Positions 38,058 through 47,617 of a stretch of 64,000 bases of DNA are shown here, piece after piece. The stretch covers positions 171,274 through 235,273 of the forward strand of contig JABAQZ010000023.1 in NCBI GenBank assembly GCA_019187405.1. The letters are read 5' to 3'. The notes under the pieces are model-generated. The model had not been told where the DNA came from and searched no databases. It saw only the letters and a list, made by a program, of their open reading frames with translations. Source of the stretch: Ignavibacteria bacterium (GTDB lineage: Bacteria; Bacteroidota; Ignavibacteria; Tepidaquicellales; Tepidaquicellaceae). Positions within the stretch are counted from its first letter, which is position 1; every line of letters starts with the position of its first letter. Position numbers and translations under genes: made by a program.

Positions 38058-39398
38058 ATGTCAAATTTAATGTGGTATAAATTTATCCATTTTACAAAAG
38101 AAGCTGCGCTTTATTTTATCTTGCCTGCTTTAATTGTTTTATCTATTTGCATTTCTGTAAATGCACAGGAAACAAGCAGTGAAGAAAAGAAATCGGTAGG
38201 CACTGCAACTGAAAGTGATGAAGCTGCAAGGACCAAAGAGGATTTGAAATCCGTTATATCAAAGCTCCCGCAAAATAAATTAGAGGGCGGAGCACAAGGA
38301 TATAAAGTTACAAATGTTTATGAAAGAAATTCTTTGAAGAATGAAGGGAGTTTAGGTGACTATATTACCGTAGAAGTAAATGATCTGCAGTCATTTATTT
38401 CTACGAATGCCGGCAAAGATAAAAACATTATTCTATTTATTAACGGGCTGCCTATAAGAGGAGTGTATCCTGTTTTTATTAAAGACACATTGGGAAAATA
38501 TTCCAAGCTGGAATATTATCTTAGCAGAAGCAATGAGTCAAAAGCAAACTGGGATATACTTTTAAGACGTCCCGATCTCGAAGACAGATCAGATAAAAGA
38601 GTTACCGTAAGCATAGGTTATGAAGATGATACGGATATCATTGCCGACAAAAATAATTTCAACCTTGTAATTTTTAAAAGCGGAACTATACTGATATTTC
38701 TAATTGGTTTATTAATTCTGCTTGTTCTCACAGTATTACTTGGCATAAAAACCAACATGCTTCGTGAGCCTGTAATGCTTCAAGAAAATTATTTAAGAAA
38801 ACCCTATAGTTTGGCTTTAACTCAACTTGCATTCTGGTCGTTTCTTGTCATAGCATCTTACTTTGCAATTTTCATAGTTACAAGCGAATTCCCGCCGATA
38901 ACAGGATCGGTACTTGTTTTAATAGGGATCAGTTCAGGCACGGCACTCGGCTCTGTTTTAATTAACTACGGCAAGTATTCCGATGCAGAGAGTAAGGATA
39001 ACCTTATCTGGGCAGAAAAAAATGTAATAAAAACGCGAATTGAAGAGATTGAAGAAGAGTTGAATTCAAAACCTAAACCGGCAAATTCAAATGAGCTGAA
39101 GAATGAAATGGAAATGAAAAAAGTCAGATATTACGAACTCTCAAAAACTCAGCCTCTAATGCCGACGGATATATCACGTAAATCGAAAGGTTTCTGGAAA
39201 GACTTACTTTCCGATTCAAACGGTATAAGTCTTTATAGATTTCAGATTGCAATCTGGACTTTTGTGATAGGAATTATTTTCATAATAGATGTTTACAATA
39301 CTTTGTCAATGCCGCAGTTTGACAATACTCTGCTTGCTTTAATGGGAATCAGTTCAGGCACATATCTCGGATTTAAAATACCGGAAAAGCTTCAGTGA
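38058..39398 (+). CDS. Multi-pass membrane protein of unknown function with internal repeat
   Basis: 446 aa. A hydrophobic segment at ~17-37 ends VNAQ (signal peptide or TM1). A soluble beta-rich domain covers ~60-200. A TM helix at ~207-230 is followed by two related two-helix units. Unit one (QLAFWSFLVIASYFAIF ... GISSGTALG, motif at 290-295) and unit two (QIAIWTFVIGIIFIIDV ... GISSGTYLG, motif at 430-435) share the order aromatic-rich helix, loop, G-I-S-S-G-T helix, and are separated by a charged coiled-coil-like segment (~325-370). A near-perfect AAAGGAGG Shine-Dalgarno (38043-38050) fixes the start. The stop codon abuts the end of comEC on the other strand. Confidence 0.75.
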   Translation: MSNLMWYKFIHFTKEAALYFILPALIVLSICISVNAQETSSEEKKSVGTATESDEAARTKEDLKSVISKLPQNKLEGGAQGYKVTNVYERNSLKNEGSLGDYITVEVNDLQSFISTNAGKDKNIILFINGLPIRGVYPVFIKDTLGKYSKLEYYLSRSNESKANWDILLRRPDLEDRSDKRVTVSIGYEDDTDIIADKNNFNLVIFKSGTILIFLIGLLILLVLTVLLGIKTNMLREPVMLQENYLRKPYSLALTQLAFWSFLVIASYFAIFIVTSEFPPITGSVLVLIGISSGTALGSVLINYGKYSDAESKDNLIWAEKNVIKTRIEEIEEELNSKPKPANSNELKNEMEMKKVRYYELSKTQPLMPTDISRKSKGFWKDLLSDSNGISLYRFQIAIWTFVIGIIFIIDVYNTLSMPQFDNTLLALMGISSGTYLGFKIPEKLQ

Positions 39399-41834
39399 TT
39401 ATTTCCATCTGATGTTTTCAATTTTATATCCGTCCGTTTCAAAAATCACAGCGCCGTCTTTGTCTGTTCTGTAAACATCAGCCCCTGATTTTTTAAGCCT
39501 GCTGCAGATAATATCGGACGGATGATTGAATTTGTTATGCTTCCCGCAGGAAATCACCGCCGCTTCAGGTTGGCTGAAATAAAGAAAAGGAATTGTCGAT
39601 GAAGTAATGCTTCCGTGATGCGCTGTTTTTAGTAAGTCTGATTTTATGAAATCTCCGTAATTGACAGCAATGTAATGTTCGGCTTCTTTTTCAATATCTC
39701 CAGTAAATAAAATTTCACATTCTCCGTATTTCAGAAGAAATACAAGCGAGCCATTGTTAAGATTATTGTCGACTGTTTTTCCGTCGGCAGTTACATAGTT
39801 TTCATTGGGAAAAAGAAAGTAGATTCTCAGATTATCTATCTCATCTATATAATTTCCTTCTCCGGCTGATACAAAATTTACATTTTTTTCTTTTATCAGG
39901 TTAAGAGATTCATTAATGTAATCTGAATTTGTTTTCTGCCCGCTGTCGATAATTTTATCTATTTCGATATTCTCGAGCAAATAATTCAATCCTCCTATAT
40001 GATCGGCATGAAGGTGTGTTAAAAAGAGGATGTCAATTTTGTTAATTCCTTGTCTGATTAAATACGGAAGGATTGTCCGCTCGCCGCTGTTATAATTATC
40101 CGACAACATGCCGCAATCCACCAGCATAACTTTACCGCAAGGAGTCTTTATCAGAGCGCAGTCTCCCTGACCGACATTTATAAATTCGACTCTCAGTCTT
40201 TTTTCAAAGTCATGTTCATAAATAATAAAGAGTATAATGAATAAGATTACTATTGCTGATTTTTTAAATAAGTCGGCTTTAGTCTTCAGATTGAGTAAAA
40301 CAAAAAGTGAAACATAAAAAGTAATAATATACGCGGGACTAAACACAGGAACATTTATATAAGCAAATGAAATCGAAGAACACATTTGTATAAACTTAAG
40401 CTGAAAGTTTAACAGCAGATTATTCACTTCTGCGGGGTATGCAGCAAGCTGCCCGGAAATCAATGCGGTTATAATCTGAAGGAATCCAATTGCAAGCGAA
40501 AGATTGGCAGCAGGAACAGCAATAACATTTGCAAAGAGTGAAATAATCGAAATCTTGCCGAAGTATGATGCGGTGATTGGGAGAGTACCTATTTGCGCAG
40601 CCAGTGATGTAAAGAAAAGAACAAATGCGTATATGGTAATTTTTTTGCCTCTGAAATTCCACATAGAAATTTTTTTGACAATAATTTTTTCAAAGACTGA
40701 ATAGATAACTGCCATCGAAATTACTGCGCTGAAAGAAAGTATGAAACCGGCATCGTAAATCTGTCTGCTGTCGATTACTAAAATTATCATCAATGCAATC
40801 CCGATGGAATTAAAAAAGTTCTGTCTCCTTTCAAGTAGAAATGAAATCAACAAAACAATGCCCATGACAGTTGCTCTCATAATGGATGGAGAATTACCGG
40901 TGAAGCTGCAGTAGAAAATCAGAACGAGTATTGTTATGATAACTCTCGGCAGAACAGGAATTCTCAATATCGAAAGTGTCAATGTAATAAACAGAATAAT
41001 GTATCCAACATTTAATCCCGAAACAGCAATCAGATGCATTACACCTGCATCAATAAAAGCAGACTTGGTTTCTCCGGAAATGTCGCTTCTGTCACCGGTA
41101 ACAAGACCTTTGAGATATGCAGCAATATCGCCTTCTGAATGCATATCGATTACATTCTGAGCAAAAATTTTGGCAGGATATATTATCTTCTGATAATAAA
41201 ATCCCGCATTATTATCAGAAATCAATTTTACATTTTGAAATCCATTGACGCGAAATATTTTATAGATACCGTGAAGTTCAAGATATTCCCTGTAATTAAA
41301 TTCACCGGGATTACTTTGTTCATCCGGCGTCAAAAGTTTTCCTTTGAGAATAACTTTGCTGCCGGCATTAATGTAAGGGAATAATTCATCTTTGTTTTTG
41401 TATCTGTCCTTACTAACGGTAACATATACCTTACCCTCTGCCGCCGAAGTATCGTTAGACCTGAAAAAAGTATCAGCATTAACTATAAAAGTAATCCTGC
41501 TGCTGTCAACATCGGGAATGTCATCTATTATTCCCATTAGCTTATCGTTAAATTTATTTTTGGTATCTTCAATGAATTTTACAGAATTTTCCGGATAGTG
41601 ATGAAAATCAAAATTAGATTTAAGCATACCTGCCGTTAATGTTAACAATACCGCAATTAAGTTAAGAGATACTATTGAAAAACGGCAAGCCAAACAGGTA
41701 ATGAGAAAACTCAGAATCGCAATCAGCAATACAATTAACAAGAAGATGTTAATGTTTATCAGCGAACCCATGACTATTCCGGGAATAAAACATACAGCAA
41801 GTTTTAAAGAAGGTGATGTTTTGATATCAATCAT
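39399..41834 (-). CDS. comEC: ComEC/Rec2-family competence protein
   Basis: About 811 aa. ComEC is the inner-membrane channel that takes up single-stranded DNA in natural transformation. An N-terminal helical pair, an OB-like segment (~100-200) and a competence domain with many helices (SGLNVGYIILFITLTLSI, FTGNSPSIMRATVMGIVLLI) are followed by a metallo-beta-lactamase domain with LTHLHADHIGGLNYLL, DCGMLS and TAHHGSITSS. The order and length are those of full-size ComEC. I prefer the ATG at 41834 (MIDIKTSP...) over an in-frame TTG eight codons upstream (41858). No other competence gene lies in the window. Confidence 0.92.
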   Translation of the reverse strand: MIDIKTSPSLKLAVCFIPGIVMGSLININIFLLIVLLIAILSFLITCLACRFSIVSLNLIAVLLTLTAGMLKSNFDFHHYPENSVKFIEDTKNKFNDKLMGIIDDIPDVDSSRITFIVNADTFFRSNDTSAAEGKVYVTVSKDRYKNKDELFPYINAGSKVILKGKLLTPDEQSNPGEFNYREYLELHGIYKIFRVNGFQNVKLISDNNAGFYYQKIIYPAKIFAQNVIDMHSEGDIAAYLKGLVTGDRSDISGETKSAFIDAGVMHLIAVSGLNVGYIILFITLTLSILRIPVLPRVIITILVLIFYCSFTGNSPSIMRATVMGIVLLISFLLERRQNFFNSIGIALMIILVIDSRQIYDAGFILSFSAVISMAVIYSVFEKIIVKKISMWNFRGKKITIYAFVLFFTSLAAQIGTLPITASYFGKISIISLFANVIAVPAANLSLAIGFLQIITALISGQLAAYPAEVNNLLLNFQLKFIQMCSSISFAYINVPVFSPAYIITFYVSLFVLLNLKTKADLFKKSAIVILFIILFIIYEHDFEKRLRVEFINVGQGDCALIKTPCGKVMLVDCGMLSDNYNSGERTILPYLIRQGINKIDILFLTHLHADHIGGLNYLLENIEIDKIIDSGQKTNSDYINESLNLIKEKNVNFVSAGEGNYIDEIDNLRIYFLFPNENYVTADGKTVDNNLNNGSLVFLLKYGECEILFTGDIEKEAEHYIAVNYGDFIKSDLLKTAHHGSITSSTIPFLYFSQPEAAVISCGKHNKFNHPSDIICSRLKKSGADVYRTDKDGAVIFETDGYKIENIRWK

Positions 41835-42269
41835 AATTATTAAACTTACTCTCGACAATTTATTTTGAATTTATTGAATTATCAAAAGGTATAATTCAGA
41901 GAATGTGAAAGACAAGATTCATATCCCCATTTTATAATTTTACTTATACAGGATTTAGGATTGGAAAAATTGAAACTCATTGGTAAGTAAGAACAGCAAA
42001 TAGTATATTGCGAACCGTGTGCTCTGAGTTAGCGGCAATTTACCTTAGAATAAATATTCAGTAATGGTCATACTCAATTATTTAATTAAACTCAATTAGT
42101 ATTACTATTGACCCCATCCGTCCAAACAATTTGAAGTTGAAAAGTAAAGCAAAAATTTTTGGTTTTTGAATTATTTGAAAATATAATTAATCTTCATTAA
42201 ACTTCTACTAAGTTTCCATTGCAAAGGGGAGGATAACGAGTGGGAACGAAGGTAAAAAAAACAATTATC

Positions 42270-42385
42270 AATGTTCGATGTTCAATGTTTGATGTTCAAT
42301 GTTTGATGTTCAATGTTTGATGTTCAATGTTTGATGTTCAATGTTTGATGTTCAATGTTTGATGTTCAATGTTCGATGTTCGATG
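42270..42385. repeat. Heptamer tandem array, upstream copy
   Basis: About 16 consecutive 7-base units of consensus RATGTTY, mostly alternating GATGTTC and AATGTTT, so the array reads as a 14-base repeat. A shorter array with the same units lies after the gene at 44702-44776. It has no spacers, so it is not CRISPR. Confidence 0.95.
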
Positions 42386-42387
42386 AA

Positions 42388-42460
42388 TTATTTTAATTGT
42401 TCAAAGTGCTGAGGCGGAACGAATTAAAAATTACTCCGCCTCGGCTATTGTTAACGAGGG
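42388..42460. repeat. 73-base hairpin repeat, upstream copy
   Basis: Contains the 11-bp stem GCTGAGGCGGA (42408-42418) / TCCGCCTCGGC (42435-42445, one G-T pair). It matches 44778-44850 at 69 of 73 positions in the same orientation. Together with the adjoining heptamer array it forms a direct repeat flanking the cargo gene. Confidence 0.95.
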
Positions 42461-42569
42461 TAATGTTTTGGATACTAATGTTTATGAAATTAAAAATTCA
42501 TATTATATGTATTGACTTCAAAGATTGATTATAATAAATTTTATTCAAAAGAAATTAGGAGGGTTAAAA

Positions 42570-44696
42570 TTGAAAATATCATTTAAGCTTGCAATGATAT
42601 TCATTTCTGTATTGCTTTCCTTAACATATCAAAACTCAATCTCACAACAGTCTTGGTTTTCTTTATTTAGGAAACATGATATTAATGGAATGGATTTATT
42701 AAACTCCACTACGGCTATTGCAGCTGGACAACAAGGAATTATATATAAATCAACTGATGCAGGTTCAAACTGGATAAACATTGATACAATTAGCAATCAT
42801 GCTTACTTATGGGCAGTTGATTTTGTCAATGAGAATACCGGATGGGCTGTTGGTAATTATGGGACCGTCGTAAAAACGACTAACGGCGGTAATACTTGGA
42901 ATTATCAGAATGTAAATCATCCGGCAGATATCTATGATGTAAAATTTTTGAATGCCTCGACAGGATGGATTGCTGGTAGTGGTGGGGTGGTAATGAAAAC
43001 TACCAACGGGGGCAATGCATGGGAATTTCAGAATACAGGAACATTTGAAAATTTTTATAATATCGAAATAGTAATTCCGCAAACCATCTGGATTTCAGGC
43101 GATAGCGGACTGTATAAAACTACTAACGGAGGTTCTCAATGGATCCGCAATTTAAACGAAAATTGGGTGTACTCAGTGGAGTTTGTCAACGAACAAACAG
43201 GATATGCGGGTGTCCGATTCGGGAAAATTTTTAAAACTACTAACGGTGGAAGCTCATGGTCTTTTCAGACAAACAGCTCCGGAGCAACATTTTATTCAAT
43301 GAAATTTGCAAATCTACAAACCGGCTGGGCAGTGGGGGATTACATTACAATAATCAGAACTTCTGACGGAGGCGCAAGCTGGCAATCACAATATGCTGAG
43401 GTTAATAATCCGGACATGAAATTTAGCAAAGTCTTAACAACTAATGAGAGCGGTTCGAACTGCATAATTTCAGGATTCGGCGGATGGATTTTAAAAACTA
43501 CCGATTCAGGTTTATCATGGTTTCCGGGATCAAACGGATCCGTAACACAAAATTATCTTTGGTCTTTAAGTTTTGTCAATGACTTAACCGGCTGGGCAGC
43601 CGGAGGAAACGGAACAATCATCAAAACGACAACGGGAGGAAGTACATGGTTTTTGCAAAACAGCAATACTCTGTTTCAAATAATTGACATTAATTTTGCA
43701 AACACACAAACCGGCTGGGCATGCGGTCATGACGGTCTTATTATTAAGACAACAAACTCCGGATTAAACTGGAATTTCCAAAACTCCGGAGTAGAAGTAA
43801 ATTTATTTAATTCATTTTTTCTCAATTCATCCACGGGGTGGATTGCCGGCGACACAGGCATATTGAAAACACAGAACGGAGGACAGAGCTGGGAATGGAT
43901 AAATCTTGAAAGGTGGGTCTATTCAGTTTACTTTATAAATGCAAACACAGGTTTTGCCGGAGTAAGATTTGGAAAGTTGATGAAAACCACTGACGGGGGG
44001 AGTACCTGGTCAATGCAGACTCATAATTCCGGAGCAACTTTCTATTCAATTAAATTCATAAATGAGAATACCGGCTGGGCTGTAGGGGATTACAATACGA
44101 TTGTAAAGACAACTGATGCCGGAGGAAGCTGGATGCAACAGCAAAGTGGATTACCGGGAATATTTGAGAAATTCAGCGACGTAAATACATATGGAAACTC
44201 GGGAGATACAGTCTGGATTTCAGGATTTTACGGAGTTCTGCTTAAAACCATTAACGGCGGTAGCAACTGGTATAAAGCTGTTCCACCTGAAGTTCAGGAC
44301 TATAACTCCATTCAGTTTACTTCATACAATATCGGATATTCAGTCGGTTCAAGTGGAACAATAATTAAAACAACCAACGGCGGTTTAACTTTTATTAATC
44401 AAAACATAAACTCACCTTTATCTTCATATTATCTTGAACAAAATTATCCGAATCCTTTTAATCCAGTTACTCATATAAGATTTATAATTCCGAAACAGAG
44501 CAGTGTTAAACTGATTGTTTATAACATACTCGGAAAAGAAGTAAAGACAATGGTAAATCAAATACTTCCTGCAGGGACTCATGATTTTGAATTTGACGGA
44601 AAATCAGACACAGATAAATTATCAAGCGGAGTGTATTTTTATACACTGAGGACAGACGATTTTGTGCAGACTAAACGGATGGTTCTTTTAAAATAA
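42570..44696 (+). CDS. Secreted Ycf48-like repeat protein with T9SS sorting domain
   Basis: 708 aa from the TTG at 42570, chosen because an AGGAGGG Shine-Dalgarno (42557-42563) lies six bases upstream and the result is a clean signal peptide (MKISFKLAMIFISVLLS...). The frame is open further, to a TTG at 42525. The body repeats the blade TGWAVGxxGTIxKTTNGGxxW about a dozen times, the Ycf48/BNR-like propeller seen in photosystem-II-assembly-factor homologues. Here it is an extracellular scaffold, and no photosynthesis role is implied. NYPNPFNP begins at residue 625. The gene is bracketed by the direct repeats at 42270-42460 and 44702-44850, like a cassette. Confidence 0.88.
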   Translation: MKISFKLAMIFISVLLSLTYQNSISQQSWFSLFRKHDINGMDLLNSTTAIAAGQQGIIYKSTDAGSNWINIDTISNHAYLWAVDFVNENTGWAVGNYGTVVKTTNGGNTWNYQNVNHPADIYDVKFLNASTGWIAGSGGVVMKTTNGGNAWEFQNTGTFENFYNIEIVIPQTIWISGDSGLYKTTNGGSQWIRNLNENWVYSVEFVNEQTGYAGVRFGKIFKTTNGGSSWSFQTNSSGATFYSMKFANLQTGWAVGDYITIIRTSDGGASWQSQYAEVNNPDMKFSKVLTTNESGSNCIISGFGGWILKTTDSGLSWFPGSNGSVTQNYLWSLSFVNDLTGWAAGGNGTIIKTTTGGSTWFLQNSNTLFQIIDINFANTQTGWACGHDGLIIKTTNSGLNWNFQNSGVEVNLFNSFFLNSSTGWIAGDTGILKTQNGGQSWEWINLERWVYSVYFINANTGFAGVRFGKLMKTTDGGSTWSMQTHNSGATFYSIKFINENTGWAVGDYNTIVKTTDAGGSWMQQQSGLPGIFEKFSDVNTYGNSGDTVWISGFYGVLLKTINGGSNWYKAVPPEVQDYNSIQFTSYNIGYSVGSSGTIIKTTNGGLTFINQNINSPLSSYYLEQNYPNPFNPVTHIRFIIPKQSSVKLIVYNILGKEVKTMVNQILPAGTHDFEFDGKSDTDKLSSGVYFYTLRTDDFVQTKRMVLLK

Positions 44697-44701
44697 CTAT
44701 T

Positions 44702-44776
44702 AATGTTCGATGTTTGATGTTCAATGTTCAATGTTTGATGTTCAATGTGTGATGTTTGATGTTCAATGTTCGATGT
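44702..44776. repeat. Heptamer tandem array, downstream copy
   Basis: About ten 7-base units of the same RATGTTY family as 42270-42385, in the same orientation and with more variation (AATGTGT, GATGTTT). Confidence 0.9.
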
Positions 44777-44777
44777 T

Positions 44778-44850
44778 TTATTTTAATTGTTCAAAGTGCT
44801 GAGGCGGAACGATTTAAAAATTACTCCGCCTCGGCGATTGGAAACGAGGG
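44778..44850. repeat. 73-base hairpin repeat, downstream copy
   Basis: Direct copy of 42388-42460 (69/73 identical); stem 44798-44808 / 44825-44835 fully preserved. Confidence 0.95.
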
Positions 44851-44981
44851 GAAAAATCGATCTCAAGATTTAATTCCAAATGTCAGAGTTAATGATCACA
44901 GTTGAAATGAAAATGAAATATCAAACAGGTGAACGTGGAATGAGATATGAAAAATATCTGCAGTTTGTTTTTAAATTTAAA

Positions 44982-47297
44982 TTAAACTAAAACACTGAAT
45001 CTCAGAGCTTTAAGTCCCTGAACTCCATGCATGTCTTGGAGTTCGCATGTTTCCACTTCATCTGTAATAATGTTCTTAGATTTTAAGAAATTCAGATACT
45101 GCTGATATTCAGCTGCATCGGAATTCTGCAGATAAACTATGGCAATCTTACCGGGCTGAACAAGCCGTTGTTTACTGTCTTTCAATTCGGCTTTTGAAAT
45201 TCTTTTCTTAATAATTTCATATCTTGTATCAAATGAACCTGCAACGTCGAATCTTTTTTCGTCATAAAAGAATTTTATTGCAATGGGAATATTCTGTACA
45301 TAAATCAAATGAGTAACATCCATTGGAAATTTCAATTCATTCTTAACTTCAATGCATTTGCGGGCAATCATGCACATTGTTTCAAGCTGCCATATCCGGA
45401 GGCTCTTGATATGAAATTCCGAAACATTTAAATTGCAAGCGATCGAAGTGCCTGCATACATATTATACTCTATTCCGTCGCTCTTCTGTTTTTCAAAATA
45501 ATGAGGAATGATACTCTGTGCTTTTTTCTGTTGAATCGCAAGCTCAGTTGAAATCAGCTTATTAATACGGGAAATACTTTCATCAAATTCATTTCTTCTT
45601 TTAAAGACGGCGCCGTTTTTATTACAATTAGCTTCCGAATATTCCTTAATCATTTTATCAAGTTTGGGGCTGGCATTCTTCAGATATCCCAAAGCATTTT
45701 CAATATCGTTATAAACAAAATTCATAACATCAATTTCGGAATGAGGCGTAATTCCGTTTTCAATTATCTTCAGCTGATTTGATATTCTGAATGAAAGATC
45801 TTCAATGAAAGGATTTCCCGTTATCTTTTCTGCTTCTGAAATTATTGTCTTTGCACTGTTAAGATTTTCCTGAAGATCTTGTTTGATTGCTTCAATTCTG
45901 TAAATTGAAGAATCTTTTATATCAGAGCTTCCGAAAAAAGGAATGACATTTTCAAAGACTATCTCTTCCATGTCTTCCTCCACTTTGTTTCTCTTTTTTT
46001 CAAGATATCTCATGGCAGCATCTTTGAATTTCCATTCAACTGATGGATGAACGGAAGTACATTTTTCCTTAATGACAGACTGGACTGTTTTATACAAATC
46101 ATCAATGCAGGCTTCAACACAGATAGCAAACATTGGAAATACCTCGGCGAGTTTGAGTGCATTTACTTTGTTTAAATCGCCCGGAACTGGGGAACCGATT
46201 TCCATAATACCAATTAGCTCATCCCTGTAAATCAATGGAGCAATCATAAGATTTCTTATTCCTGAATTAACAAATGTATTTTCTATTTCTTCGGAGCAGC
46301 CGAAATTTTTAATATCATAAATAACAAACAACTCCTTTTTCTTAATGACTTCATCATACAGACTGCATTGTCCCAAAAGATTTTTTGAAATGACTTTTTC
46401 ATCCATGATAATGCTGCTTCCCATTTTAAGGGCATTGGTAAGATCTTTTTTTTCTGTCGGAAATGAAATCATCCCAAGACGGATTTGTTTCTTTTTCAGC
46501 AGCGCTTTCAGCTTATGTTCGAGCAGGTCAAACTTTTCCGGAGACATCAGTGATTCTTTGCCGATAAGATCAAATTTAAGCGAAGAGATTATTTCGAGAT
46601 CGGTAACTTCTACGGCATTGAAAATAAAAAATCCTTCCACAACAAAATCTGTCAATGGAAAGATACTTGCCAGATTTTCAGGATTATCAAGATTATCATA
46701 TATCAATCTTAATTCATTATCTGTGAAATTTTTAAGATCTCCTGGCATTTTCAATTCGGTAAACCAGGGGTAAATCCTGATTCTAAAATATCTTTCAAGT
46801 CCTGTTTTTTCGTCAATGTAAGTATAAACTATTGGATACTCATAGCTTAGATTAAACTTGTATGCAAGCGAAAGAATGTTGCAGTATGCAGCGATCGTTC
46901 TGCCTTCGGAAGTGATGCAGCAGTTATCGTTGAAGCAGTTTTGATTCATCTGGTTTTCAAATATTCCGAGTTTTTTGAAAAGAGGAGTCTGGTAAAAGCA
47001 TTCCAGCCTGTCAGGATACAAAGCTGCGAAGTAATCAAATTTATCTATTGTAGGAGAAATGCAGATTTTTAAAAGTTCTTTTATAAAGTCGATATGTTTT
47101 TCGACAAGAGATTCGTCTTTAATAATTTTGCGTAGTTCAGGATACTTTTCGAGATAGCTGCTGATGTAATTATGTGATTCGCCGAGGATAGTTTTTTTCT
47201 CGTATTGCCTTTCCCAGATTTTTATGAGAGGATTAAAACTAAGAAAAGTTTTGAAATAACTCTTATAATTTATTATTTTATTTTCCGGAATATCCAT
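44982..47297 (-). CDS. GAF-domain protein without recognisable output domain
   Basis: 771 aa, no signal peptide or transmembrane segment, so a cytoplasmic protein. Residues ~300-425 read as a GAF fold (KELFVIYDIKNFGC ... IRNLMIAPLIYRDELIGIMEIGSP). The region after it, KFKDAAMRYLEKKRNKVEEDM, is strongly helical and recurs in long GAF proteins of Bacteroidota. I find no histidine-kinase, GGDEF, HD or HTH motif. The N-terminal ~130 residues include a Cys pair (NCFNDNCC) and a conserved-looking PDRLECFYQTPLFKKLG. It may sense a small ligand or redox state; the output is unknown. Divergent from pepT. Confidence 0.75.
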   Translation of the reverse strand: MDIPENKIINYKSYFKTFLSFNPLIKIWERQYEKKTILGESHNYISSYLEKYPELRKIIKDESLVEKHIDFIKELLKICISPTIDKFDYFAALYPDRLECFYQTPLFKKLGIFENQMNQNCFNDNCCITSEGRTIAAYCNILSLAYKFNLSYEYPIVYTYIDEKTGLERYFRIRIYPWFTELKMPGDLKNFTDNELRLIYDNLDNPENLASIFPLTDFVVEGFFIFNAVEVTDLEIISSLKFDLIGKESLMSPEKFDLLEHKLKALLKKKQIRLGMISFPTEKKDLTNALKMGSSIIMDEKVISKNLLGQCSLYDEVIKKKELFVIYDIKNFGCSEEIENTFVNSGIRNLMIAPLIYRDELIGIMEIGSPVPGDLNKVNALKLAEVFPMFAICVEACIDDLYKTVQSVIKEKCTSVHPSVEWKFKDAAMRYLEKKRNKVEEDMEEIVFENVIPFFGSSDIKDSSIYRIEAIKQDLQENLNSAKTIISEAEKITGNPFIEDLSFRISNQLKIIENGITPHSEIDVMNFVYNDIENALGYLKNASPKLDKMIKEYSEANCNKNGAVFKRRNEFDESISRINKLISTELAIQQKKAQSIIPHYFEKQKSDGIEYNMYAGTSIACNLNVSEFHIKSLRIWQLETMCMIARKCIEVKNELKFPMDVTHLIYVQNIPIAIKFFYDEKRFDVAGSFDTRYEIIKKRISKAELKDSKQRLVQPGKIAIVYLQNSDAAEYQQYLNFLKSKNIITDEVETCELQDMHGVQGLKALRFSVLV

Positions 47298-47617
47298 TTT
47301 GCTTTCCGGAATAAAATATCTTCTGCAGGATCAAAATAAAAGTCCATTGTGAAAATGTATAAATTATATTACGTTTTTTTAGTATGCAAATTTTTACTTA
47401 AGTGAGCTTTTTTATTTTTTATATTGAACAGCACAGAATTATTTTATTCAGAGCAGCATTGAGTATTTTAAATTATTCTTTGCGAAATGATGCGTAATAA
47501 ACCGACAATTTCCATGTTAAATTAAAAACGTGATTAATAAAATATTTTCTTTAGAGTTATCAATCAATTTTTAAATATCATTTTTAATGCGATTTAATAA
47601 TATTGAAATAAAATAAA
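47298..47617. other. Divergent intergenic region
   Basis: 320 AT-rich bases holding the promoters of the GAF gene and pepT, not resolved by eye. ATGCGTAATAAACC at ~47489-47502 recurs at ~25746-25759; otherwise nothing distinct. Confidence 0.5.

Larger units (their letters stand above)
41859..42524. other. Long intergenic region with repeats upstream of a T9SS cargo gene
   Basis: About 660 bases without a gene. It holds a block similar to the leader of the 23586 gene (~42116-42184), a heptamer array (42270-42385) and a 73-base hairpin repeat (42388-42460), the last two annotated separately. Confidence 0.7.
44697..44981. other. Repeat-bearing spacer after the cargo gene
   Basis: Begins with the downstream heptamer array and hairpin repeat. 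The remaining ~130 bases before the convergent GAF gene show nothing further; the hairpin may double as a terminator, but no T run follows. Confidence 0.6.

Noticed and set aside
42270..42385. CRISPR-like regular repeats
   Set aside because: Units are 7 bases with no unique spacers, and there are no cas genes. It is a simple tandem array.
42570..44696. Photosystem II assembly factor role for Ycf48-like proteins
   Set aside because: The repeats match, but the proteins have signal peptides and T9SS tails and there are no photosynthesis genes.
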